Shown piece by piece: positions 42,105-49,205 of a stretch of 50,148 nucleotides of DNA; positions within the stretch are counted from its first letter, which is position 1; each line of letters starts with the position of its first letter. The notes under the pieces are model-generated. The model saw nothing but the letters and a program-made list of their open reading frames with translations. It was not told where the DNA came from and did no database searches. Source of the DNA: Candidatus Woesearchaeota archaeon (GTDB lineage Archaea; Nanobdellota; Nanobdellia; Woesearchaeales; SKIA01); NCBI GenBank assembly GCA_007116645.1, contig SKIA01000076.1, positions 1 through 50,148 on the forward strand, written 5' to 3'. The position numbers were made by a program, and so were the translations under genes.

Positions 42105-42746
42105 ATGGTTGTTGAACACCTCCTCACAGGCAGCAGATGGGAAATCCTGCAAGAACTGGCACGCAAACCACAGAGCACAAGCCACCTTGCAAAAGCACTG
42201 AAAACCACCTCGGCAAACGTCAGTCAACAGCTCAAACAGCTCGAAATAGCAGGAATTATCGCTCGCAAGAGAGCACAAGGAAAGCGCGTGCACTACACAT
42301 ACAGTATCGCAAAAGACGTACTCCACTACATACACGTAAGCCCACAAATAGCAACCAAAAAAAGCTTCACAACAGACCCGCTTCGCACCTTTATTGCAGC
42401 ACTCACCACCCTGCCCAATTCGATGCCGCTTCTCACCCTTATCCTAGCACGACCAGAACTTGTTAAGCGCTTTACTGCTATTGGTGTTTTAAAGCGACCC
42501 AAACCAGAACTTTTTGTTCTTGCAGAACACGTAGATGACATCAGACAACAACACGCAAACATCACAATACCGACCCTTGACGGAGACCAAACAATCGTGC
42601 TGTGGTCGCACACCGTGCAAGAAGTTCAAGAGGGTATCAAACGAAAAGACAACTATTTTTCTGAAGCACTAAGTCACATCACTTTAGCATACGATCCCGA
42701 CAACACCTTACAAGAACTCAAACAACTCGCAGGAGATAACAAATGA
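42105..42746 (+). CDS. ArsR-like winged-helix transcription regulator
   Basis: 213 residues. N-terminal HTH (about 6-75, GSRWEILQELARKPQSTSHLAKALKTTSANVSQQLKQLEIAGIIARKRAQGKRVHYTY), a standard ArsR/winged-helix layout with a basic wing. The C-terminal roughly 140 residues are a sensing or dimerisation domain with an LILARPELVKRF and a NITIPTLDGDQTIVLWSH stretch that resembles an archaeal transcription regulator family; ligand unknown. Divergent from the glycogen operon with repeats between. ATGA overlap with the next small zinc protein. Confidence 0.8.
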   Translation: MVVEHLLTGSRWEILQELARKPQSTSHLAKALKTTSANVSQQLKQLEIAGIIARKRAQGKRVHYTYSIAKDVLHYIHVSPQIATKKSFTTDPLRTFIAALTTLPNSMPLLTLILARPELVKRFTAIGVLKRPKPELFVLAEHVDDIRQQHANITIPTLDGDQTIVLWSHTVQEVQEGIKRKDNYFSEALSHITLAYDPDNTLQELKQLAGDNK

Positions 42747-43033
42747 ACCGACTAGCAAAAATAATACACGGGCTAGGAGAACGAGAACTCGATCTCATAC
42801 AAAAAGACCTTGACGCAGGAAACATCGAAAGACTTATAGCGCAAAGACGCAAACAATTGAGTATTCCGCGCGAATCAATTTGTCCCGTCTGCGGACAAGA
42901 AGTAGGCAAAAATGAGCACCTCTTGCTTGAATTCGGTCCACAAGACCTCAGGCAACGAGCAGTGTTTGACGCTCCAGACTGCTTAAAATACTTCGTGGAG
43001 GAACGGCTAGTAAAGCATGAACAAAAGAGGTGA
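42743..43033 (+). CDS. Small zinc-ribbon protein
   Basis: 96 residues, helical N-terminus then CPVCGQEVGKNEHLLLEFG with a CxxC pair (C47, C50), a histidine at 59 and C80 that could complete a zinc site. Basic tail KHEQKR. No family recognised. Coupled to the ArsR-like gene by ATGA; its stop overlaps the start of the pilin gene by 17 nt. Confidence 0.72.
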   Translation: MNRLAKIIHGLGERELDLIQKDLDAGNIERLIAQRRKQLSIPRESICPVCGQEVGKNEHLLLEFGPQDLRQRAVFDAPDCLKYFVEERLVKHEQKR

Positions 43034-43487
43034 AGTGGGAAGGAGAGGACTGTCTCCGTTAATAGCAACAATAATTCTTATAGCATTTGCTGCGGCTCTT
43101 GGAACCCTTATTATGAGCTGGGCCGTGCCCTCGCAACAACCAACCGCAATCACCGATCCGTGCCGAGGAGTACAAATAGAACTCCAACAACTGCCCGGAG
43201 CAAACGCGATCTGCTACAGTCAAAACACCCGAGAAATACGATTCTTAGTAAAAAACTCAGGAGAAATACCCATCCACTCACTACGTCTTCGAGCAGTAAA
43301 CAGACAACTAGAACTCACGGAACGAGACGTACGAGCAGACCTTGATATCGGTGCTGCAGGAAGCTTTGGCCTTGCCTACGAAACAGCAAGCCCAAACAAC
43401 ATCGCAGTAAGCCTGACGCCCATCCTCCAAGGAGGACGAGCGTGCCCAAGCGCGGAAATAGAACAAGCGCCCCTGCCGCTGTGCTAG
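43017..43487 (+). CDS. Archaeal type IV pilin-like protein
   Basis: 156 residues. Class III signal: basic MNKRGEVGRRGLSPLIATIILIAFAAALGTLIMSW, with the hydrophobic helix directly after the basic cleavage region, as in archaeal pilins of the PF07790/adhesion pilin group. The mature part is beta-rich (about 45-150), with cysteine pairs. Predicted product of an archaeal type IV pilus or adhesion system; peptidase and assembly genes are not seen in the window. The gene starts within the zinc-ribbon gene. Confidence 0.85.
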   Translation: MNKRGEVGRRGLSPLIATIILIAFAAALGTLIMSWAVPSQQPTAITDPCRGVQIELQQLPGANAICYSQNTREIRFLVKNSGEIPIHSLRLRAVNRQLELTERDVRADLDIGAAGSFGLAYETASPNNIAVSLTPILQGGRACPSAEIEQAPLPLC

Positions 43488-43492
43488 CGGAG

Positions 43493-43501
43493 GATATAAA
43501 A
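43493..43501 (+). promoter_or_regulatory. TATA element for NFACT-R gene
   Basis: gatataaaa is centred about 28 nt before the ATG at 43525, and lies just after the pilin stop. Leaderless transcript predicted. Confidence 0.5.
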
Positions 43502-43524
43502 CTTCTACCCTCTTTCTCAAACAT

Positions 43525-44304
43525 ATGCGCATCACACTAGACCTTGAACAAACGCTGGAAGAAAACGCTCAAAACTATTTTGAGAGTGCAAAAAAAGCCC
43601 GCAAAAAACAACAAGGAGCAAAAGAAGCACTCAAAGTAACAGAGCAACTGCTCACACAAGAACAACAACGAACAGCACAAGCAAAGATGCGCGCAGAGCT
43701 CAAAAAGCCAGAAACACACTGGTACCACAAATATCGCTGGAGCAAAACAAGAAACGGTCACTTGCTCATTGCAGGACAAAACGCAGCGGCAAACGAAACA
43801 CTCATCAAACACCACACACAAGCACAAGACCTCGTATTTCACACAGACATGGCAGGATCACCCTTTACCATTCTCAAACCAGAAGGAGAAGTAACACAAG
43901 AAGACCTACACGACGCAGCAGTCTTTACAGCGTGCTACTCAAAAGCGTGGAGCAAAGGACTTGCAAGCCTAGAAGTATTTTACGTCAAGCCAGAACAAGT
44001 AACTAAGCAAGCACAAGCAGGAGAATACCTTGCGAAAGGAAGCTTTATGATACGAGGAGACACGACATACATCAATGCCCCAGTAGAACTTGGCATAGGA
44101 GTGATTAAGCGAGAAGGAGTAGTTCCAGAAGTATTTGTTGCAAGCAAAGAAAGCTGTGAAAAAAACGCTCAAGAACACGTCATCATCATCCCTGGAGATA
44201 TAAAAACAAGCGACGTGGCAAAAACCCTCAAAAAACGCTTTGGAGCAGATCTTGACGCTCTTGTCAAAGCAATACCTGCCGGCAAAACCAAGATACGCAT
44301 ATAA
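43525..44304 (+). CDS. Stand-alone NFACT-R (DUF814) domain protein
   Basis: 259 residues. A coiled-coil N-terminal stretch (about 5-65) is followed by the NFACT-R core: HWYHKYRWSKTRNGHLLIAGQNAAANETLIKHHTQAQDLVFHTDMAGSPFTILKPEG (about 67-125), normal for RqcH/NEMF proteins. Full-length RqcH has an N-terminal NFACT-N and an HhH domain before this region; both are absent here, though the coiled coil remains. NFACT-R contacts the large ribosomal subunit and tRNA in ribosome-associated quality control. The loss of NFACT-N could mean a specialised adaptor or a reduced version typical of small genomes. Confidence 0.88.
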   Translation: MRITLDLEQTLEENAQNYFESAKKARKKQQGAKEALKVTEQLLTQEQQRTAQAKMRAELKKPETHWYHKYRWSKTRNGHLLIAGQNAAANETLIKHHTQAQDLVFHTDMAGSPFTILKPEGEVTQEDLHDAAVFTACYSKAWSKGLASLEVFYVKPEQVTKQAQAGEYLAKGSFMIRGDTTYINAPVELGIGVIKREGVVPEVFVASKESCEKNAQEHVIIIPGDIKTSDVAKTLKKRFGADLDALVKAIPAGKTKIRI

Positions 44305-44326
44305 ACAACGCCACTCTTCTTATCAT

Positions 44327-44551
44327 ATGACAATAGTCCATATCCGCGTAGGCAAAGCAGGCATCACACAAGGACTCATCGATGAAATACAAAGACAAAT
44401 CATCGATACAGACCCACTGACTGTGAAGATGATGCAAAACTTTCGTGAAACACAAGACCGCAAGCAAGCAGCGCAAGAACTCGCAGACAAAACAGAAACG
44501 CGCATACAAAAATTTGTTGGCGGAACACTCATTCTGACGCGAAAGCATTAA
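44327..44551 (+). CDS. YhbY/CRM-like RNA-binding protein
   Basis: 74 residues: IVHIRVGKAGITQGLIDEIQRQI...TVKMMQNFRE...RIQKFVGGTLILTRKH. The pattern of a V-x-hG-K-x-Gh...hI..h......hKVK...N......h....h.......hG..hhLyR fold is that of YhbY/CRM domains, which bind rRNA during 50S assembly. The upstream frame extends to 44240, but the ATG at 44327 gives the compact domain and follows the NFACT-R stop by 22 nt. Confidence 0.8.
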   Translation: MTIVHIRVGKAGITQGLIDEIQRQIIDTDPLTVKMMQNFRETQDRKQAAQELADKTETRIQKFVGGTLILTRKH

Positions 44552-44576
44552 AAACACATTCCACGCCAGAAAAGGT

Positions 44577-46106
44577 ATGGGTGAGACGCGAAAACTCCTC
44601 TTCACACACGGCTTTATCTCAAAAAGCGGCGCAGAATACGCTGCTATGACAAAAAAAGAACGAGAAAAAAAGCTTAAACAAGCAGGTGAAGAAGGAAAAC
44701 AAGACTTGTACGGGCACGCAGACGTCGAGCTCTTAGAGACAGCTGACGGATACTTCTCAGAAACAAACTACCCAAACAGCCTCGGACATCTCAAACTCGT
44801 GTGGGAATCAGGACACACAGGAGTAGAAGACAGCTACTTTTGGATGTTAGAACACCTCCGACAAGACAGAGGATTCACACACATCATCAAAATAACAGAC
44901 CTATACGCAGCATCAGAAGCAAGCGCGTTTTGGGGAAACCAACAACAACGCATCTCAGCACAACAAAACAACGCACAAGGACTTCTTGCAAACATCGGAA
45001 AATTTGTCAAAGAACTCTTTCAAATGGTGCGAGAACTAAGAATAATAGATGAGCGCTTAGAAATGTATGAAGCATGGAGCAGAAAACAAGAAGACGGCTC
45101 ATACAAACGCTCAAAAGCAGCAGATGTCACGCTCAAAAGCCTGTTTACAGATCAAGTAGAAGGAGGAACAAAAAACCCGCAAAGCGTGTTCGGCCTTGCA
45201 ACCACGGTAGGATTTACTATTCTACCAGACCTGTTCTTTAACACGCACGTATATAGCGTTGATGAAATGGAAAAACGAGTAGAAGAACTCGACGTGAACA
45301 CCTCTGTAAAAAACATGCTGAAAAGAAAACTCTACCAATTTCTAATCTGGAGAGAAAAAACGCACAAAGAACTTGCTAACAGAAGAAGATTCAACATCAG
45401 CTACCTTAGGCAACACTGGAGCATTATCCAAACATACATGAGCTGGGCTAAACCTTACCTGAAAAACTTAAAACGCATACAAATGCGACAAGACATAGAC
45501 GAAGACCCAACCATCATCTCAAGCTTTGACCAATCAATCACAGAAGTAGAAATACTCGCAAAACACGCGCCCAAAGGAAACGTTTGGCCGGTGGTTATCA
45601 TCAACTTTACCTTCCGCACACGGCCAGACATGAACATAAGAAAAGAATACCAACAAGGACCCTCGCACATGGGACGTTTGGAAATGAACTTTCGCTCATA
45701 TGCATGGACAGAAGAAAAAATTCAAGCATACAAACAAATGCGTGCAGAAGAAGACCTTGAACTACTCGGAATGCTTGACAGCAGCCTCGTAGCAGTCATG
45801 GACGGACTTGGAGATGATTTTAAACGATACTTAGAAGAAATCGATCCTGCCAAAGTAGAAGAAACAAAGGATGAGAAAAAGAAAAAGCGCGCACACAAAC
45901 AAGACATCATAGACACTTTTGACCCATTCATAGCCATCTTTGGGGGTTTTGGAGAAATGTTTAGCATCTTTGTACCAAGAAAATCAGCCAGAAAAGCTTC
46001 AGGACCAAAAACAGGCGATGTTAAAGGCGCAGAAGGAATTGCTAAAACACAAATGTTTCTGAGCTGGCACATCTTCAAAAAAGCAAAAAAAATGATTGCA
46101 TGGTAA
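44577..46106 (+). CDS. Large unknown protein, 509 residues
   Basis: No signal peptide; mostly charged and helical with several aromatic-rich stretches. Possible transmembrane-like segments are not convincing (VFGLATTVGFTILPDLFF about 204-221). A lysine/glutamate-rich segment (about 425-445) precedes a C-terminal hydrophobic patch (FIAIFGGFGEMFSIFVP). The N-terminus starts GETRKLLFTHGFISKSGAEYAAMT. I recall similar-looking uncharacterised proteins from DPANN genomes but cannot assign a family. It has no cysteine visible. A TATA-like attaaaaac lies near 44548. Confidence 0.75.
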   Translation: MGETRKLLFTHGFISKSGAEYAAMTKKEREKKLKQAGEEGKQDLYGHADVELLETADGYFSETNYPNSLGHLKLVWESGHTGVEDSYFWMLEHLRQDRGFTHIIKITDLYAASEASAFWGNQQQRISAQQNNAQGLLANIGKFVKELFQMVRELRIIDERLEMYEAWSRKQEDGSYKRSKAADVTLKSLFTDQVEGGTKNPQSVFGLATTVGFTILPDLFFNTHVYSVDEMEKRVEELDVNTSVKNMLKRKLYQFLIWREKTHKELANRRRFNISYLRQHWSIIQTYMSWAKPYLKNLKRIQMRQDIDEDPTIISSFDQSITEVEILAKHAPKGNVWPVVIINFTFRTRPDMNIRKEYQQGPSHMGRLEMNFRSYAWTEEKIQAYKQMRAEEDLELLGMLDSSLVAVMDGLGDDFKRYLEEIDPAKVEETKDEKKKKRAHKQDIIDTFDPFIAIFGGFGEMFSIFVPRKSARKASGPKTGDVKGAEGIAKTQMFLSWHIFKKAKKMIAW

Positions 46107-46113
46107 CGTTACT

Positions 46114-46122
46114 TCTATAAAC
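46114..46122 (+). promoter_or_regulatory. TATA element for coiled-coil protein
   Basis: tctataaac, about 26 nt before the ATG at 46144, which decides the start in favour of 46144 over the longer frame from 46096. Confidence 0.5.
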
Positions 46123-46143
46123 TTAGGATACCATAGCACAGAC

Positions 46144-46722
46144 ATGTCCTTTTCGCCACACGAAAAACTACGCGCTCTTGAAGACGTGCTTCGAAAAAAA
46201 GAAGCTGAAAAAAAAGATGCCGAAAAAAAAGCACGCCAAACAGAAGAGGAAGTAAAAAAACTCCGAGCAGCACTTCGAGCAGAACAAGAAGAAGTCCTCA
46301 TAGAAGAAGAGCTTGCAAACACTAAAGAACAGCCAAAACGAGAAGAACCACAAGAGCCTCAAGAAGAAAACAAACCGTTTAGTATTGATGAACTCGTACA
46401 AGACGCGCCCAAAAACCAACAACTAGGAGGAGCACTCTACGCTTTGCAAGAAAGAATGCGTGGAGGAATGAACTTGTACGAAATGACGCAAACAGCACAA
46501 GCACTCACTTCTTTGAGGCAAGAAAACGCTCTTACACAAAACCAATACAACATCCTTAACGAATTTGAAGAACAACTCCAACAACGAGGAGTACAAACAG
46601 GGTATTCGGACCAAGCACAACTCTACGCAAGACAAGCAACCGAAACCATCGAAAATATTAAGCAATCAATGGGCGTAAAAATCGGAAACACGTATCACGA
46701 CACGAGCGACTTGATACAATGA
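46144..46722 (+). CDS. Coiled-coil protein, unknown function
   Basis: 192 residues. A long charged coiled coil (about 5-65, ALEDVLRKKEAEKKDAEKKARQTEEEVKKLRAAL) is followed by an acidic linker and a helical C-terminal domain (about 85-190, LGGALYALQERMRGGMNLYEMTQTAQAL). No family recognised. It sits between two other unknown genes with its own promoter. The C-terminal domain looks like a compact interaction module. Confidence 0.7.
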   Translation: MSFSPHEKLRALEDVLRKKEAEKKDAEKKARQTEEEVKKLRAALRAEQEEVLIEEELANTKEQPKREEPQEPQEENKPFSIDELVQDAPKNQQLGGALYALQERMRGGMNLYEMTQTAQALTSLRQENALTQNQYNILNEFEEQLQQRGVQTGYSDQAQLYARQATETIENIKQSMGVKIGNTYHDTSDLIQ

Positions 46723-46733
46723 ATTTTTAAAGA
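46723..46733 (+). promoter_or_regulatory. TATA element for TIM-barrel protein
   Basis: atttttaaaga, centred about 26 nt before the ATG at 46754, predicts a leaderless transcript. Confidence 0.5.
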
Positions 46734-46753
46734 ACAAAAACGAAATATCACTT

Positions 46754-48820
46754 ATGCCGCCGCCTAAGTACTTGCAACCAGACTACATGGGAGCAATGGA
46801 TATGTCAAGCTATTTTCAAGGACTTGACGCGTTTGGGCCAACATATTCTCCGACAAACCATCCTGAAACAAGCTTTGAGAACTCAGGACTTACGCCAACA
46901 GACCTGGGAACAACTGCAAACCCTATGGTAAACCAACTCCAAGAGTTGCAAGCAAAAATCAAGATGGGTGTCAACAAACTCGAGCTTGGAGTGTCAGGAA
47001 GAGGAAAAGGATCAGCACAACAACCAACACCAGAAAGTTATAGCGCAGAAGAACGATTGATGATGCGAAAACTCGCAGAAATAAACAAGATCAAAACCTC
47101 AACCCACGCGACCTTTACCGTCCAAGGACTTGCAGGTATGGCTCAAGGAGGCTTTTCACGGCAAGCACAAGACCAAACAGTAAAGGAAGTACAAAAAGCA
47201 ATAGACTTTGCAAAAGACGCCACCACAGGAGGAGCAGTAGTCGTGCACGTGGGTGAGTGGCAACGACCAATAAGCCACTACTTTGGGGATGGAAAAGACA
47301 AAGCAGGAGCCACGTTTAAACAATGGGAGAACGAGTCGGACGATGAAATGTTTATTGTTGCTGATGAGAAAACAGGCGAATTCGTCCAAGGAGTAAACAA
47401 GAAAGGACTCATAGAGCTTCCGAAATATCAAACTGCTCAAGACGTGGGAATATCAGCTCCAAAACAAGGAGTAGACCTTGACGGAAACCCGGTAACAATC
47501 AACCCAGGTGACTTTGTGACGCTTGACGGAAAAAAGATTGATGAAACAAACCCTGACCACTTGTTTAGGCGAGTACCGAAATGGGATTCAGGAAAAACGC
47601 GCTTTGAAACAGAAACACTAGACTGGAAAGAAATCGAGCGCAGAGCAAAAGATTACAACCTAAAAAATCCTGAGGCAAGAAACCTTAAGCCAGAAGAATA
47701 TTACGCACAACTCATGCTGGAAAACCAGATCTTGCAAGCACGAGGAGGAAGCCTGTTTCACGGACAACAATACGACGAATTACAAAAAATTTATGGCGAA
47801 TTCACTGCTTTACTAAAAAAATACGAAGAACTCGGAGAAGGACTGTCTGAAGAAGAAAAAAAAGAATTGCTCGGACGAGTTATTCCGAAAAGTAGACGCT
47901 ACGATACATCACTTCTTCCCGAAGAGAGAGGAACAACAGAACAATACATCAGAGGACAGCTTGACGACATCGAAAAAAGTATGCGTCACATTCACGAAAG
48001 CTCAGCATCAGCAGACGCTCGCGCATCAGAAATGGAGCAACGACGACAGCGCCTTCGAACCATTGAAGACGTAGGGCTGAAACGAACAGGAGAAGCGCTG
48101 GGAAGACTAGGAGTTGAAGCGATGGAAAAAAGCCGAATCGCAAAACAGATGCGCGGAAAAGGAGAAAAATTCGAAGACATCTACATCGCGCCAGAAAACA
48201 TGTTTCCCGGAGAATACGGGGGACACCCAACAGAGCTACTAAACATCGTAAAAGCAGGACGAGAAAACTTCATAAAAATAGCTATGGAACGAGACAAACT
48301 CGGCCAAGCAGAAGCAGAAGCGCTTGCAAAAAAACACATCAAAACAACCATTGACATCGGACACCTCAACTTATGGAGAAGTCTCATGGACAAAAAACCT
48401 GGTGAATCAGAAGAAGCATTCCAAAACCGCTTTGACAACTGGATGACAGGACACCTCGAAGAACTCCACAAAGAACAAGCAATCGGACACTTACACCTCA
48501 CAGACAACTTTGGATACGGAGATGAGCACTTAACGCCAGGACAAGGAAACGCTCCAATAAAGAAATTCGTAAACTGGATGCAAGACAAAGGATACAAAGA
48601 CTTCATCGTAGAAGTAGGAAGCTTTAACGCAAACAGCACAATGTTTGACACCTGGGCATACCTCGGAGCAGCCCCCTGGAAAGCAACGGGTGCTGGAAAA
48701 CAAAATTTTCAGCGAATGCAAAACGCACAAGCAGGACTTTACGCGCCACCAAACTATATCGTAGGCGCATCCGTTCCGTCAAATGAGTGGACGCTATGGA
48801 CGGGAGTTCCGCTAGAATAA
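46754..48820 (+). CDS. Xylose isomerase/endonuclease IV-like TIM-barrel protein with large insertion
   Basis: 688 residues. The N-terminal roughly 95 residues are low complexity. Barrel strand segments then appear: KTSTHATFTV (about 114-123) and GGAVVVHVGEW (about 158-168); after a 300-residue interruption, IAPENMFPGEYGG (about 477-489), TTIDIGHLNLW (about 530-540), IGHLHLTDNFGYGDEHLTPGQGN (about 577-599) and FIVEVGSF (about 617-624). These hold the histidine, glutamate and aspartate metal ligands of the sugar isomerase/endonuclease IV superfamily (H, H, E, D-H, H, D-H, E), so a metal-dependent enzyme is likely. The insertion (about 170-475) includes charged helical segments, and no such insertion is typical of the family. 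Substrate unknown. Confidence 0.75.
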   Translation: MPPPKYLQPDYMGAMDMSSYFQGLDAFGPTYSPTNHPETSFENSGLTPTDLGTTANPMVNQLQELQAKIKMGVNKLELGVSGRGKGSAQQPTPESYSAEERLMMRKLAEINKIKTSTHATFTVQGLAGMAQGGFSRQAQDQTVKEVQKAIDFAKDATTGGAVVVHVGEWQRPISHYFGDGKDKAGATFKQWENESDDEMFIVADEKTGEFVQGVNKKGLIELPKYQTAQDVGISAPKQGVDLDGNPVTINPGDFVTLDGKKIDETNPDHLFRRVPKWDSGKTRFETETLDWKEIERRAKDYNLKNPEARNLKPEEYYAQLMLENQILQARGGSLFHGQQYDELQKIYGEFTALLKKYEELGEGLSEEEKKELLGRVIPKSRRYDTSLLPEERGTTEQYIRGQLDDIEKSMRHIHESSASADARASEMEQRRQRLRTIEDVGLKRTGEALGRLGVEAMEKSRIAKQMRGKGEKFEDIYIAPENMFPGEYGGHPTELLNIVKAGRENFIKIAMERDKLGQAEAEALAKKHIKTTIDIGHLNLWRSLMDKKPGESEEAFQNRFDNWMTGHLEELHKEQAIGHLHLTDNFGYGDEHLTPGQGNAPIKKFVNWMQDKGYKDFIVEVGSFNANSTMFDTWAYLGAAPWKATGAGKQNFQRMQNAQAGLYAPPNYIVGASVPSNEWTLWTGVPLE

Positions 48821-49153
48821 GCGAAAGTAATCCCTCCTATCTGTTTCAAACAGATCTTTTCTTGGGTCTCGTTGATTTTCACGTTCAAAATCTCTGCAGG
48901 TAGCACAGCCAAGTTGTGCGCCGAGAAACGTGAGAGTTTCGTATGGTGCCTGAGGAACTACATCAGGTACTTTTATCTCTGTTCGAGTATATGTTGGTGT
49001 GCAATTATTTACTGTGCGAAAATATTCAGCAGTGTTGGTTATTGCAGCTATCACTAACCCTCCATAAACGATTTTTTTTCCCGTGTTCCATAAGTGCTCT
49101 TTACCCCATCGACGCTCTCGTGTCGGAGGAACAAGGACGAGTTTTTTTGTCAT
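48812..49153 (-). CDS. Small protein with possible membrane helix, four cysteines
   Basis: 113 residues from ATG 49153; a longer frame starts at 49177 but the shared TATA element at 49175-49185 is then too close. The basic N-terminus (MTKKLVLVPPTRERRWGKEHLW) precedes a hydrophobic stretch (IVYGGLVIAAITNTAEYF), so a single-pass or signal-anchored topology is possible. CATC (cysteines near the C-terminal third) with two more cysteines suggests a disulfide or metal site. Function unknown. Its 3' end overlaps the TIM-barrel gene by nine bases. Confidence 0.62.
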   Translation of the reverse strand: MTKKLVLVPPTRERRWGKEHLWNTGKKIVYGGLVIAAITNTAEYFRTVNNCTPTYTRTEIKVPDVVPQAPYETLTFLGAQLGCATCRDFERENQRDPRKDLFETDRRDYFRLF

Positions 49154-49174
49154 ACGCGAGTGGTAAATGCACAG

Positions 49175-49185
49175 CATTTATAAAC
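49175..49185. promoter_or_regulatory. Shared TATA element between divergent genes
   Basis: catttataaac lies about 25 nt from the ATG at 49206 on the plus strand and about 27 nt from the ATG at 49153 on the minus strand. It is the only TATA-like element in the 52-bp gap. Confidence 0.55.
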
Positions 49186-49205
49186 CTTGCCGTGTGCTAT
49201 TGTAC

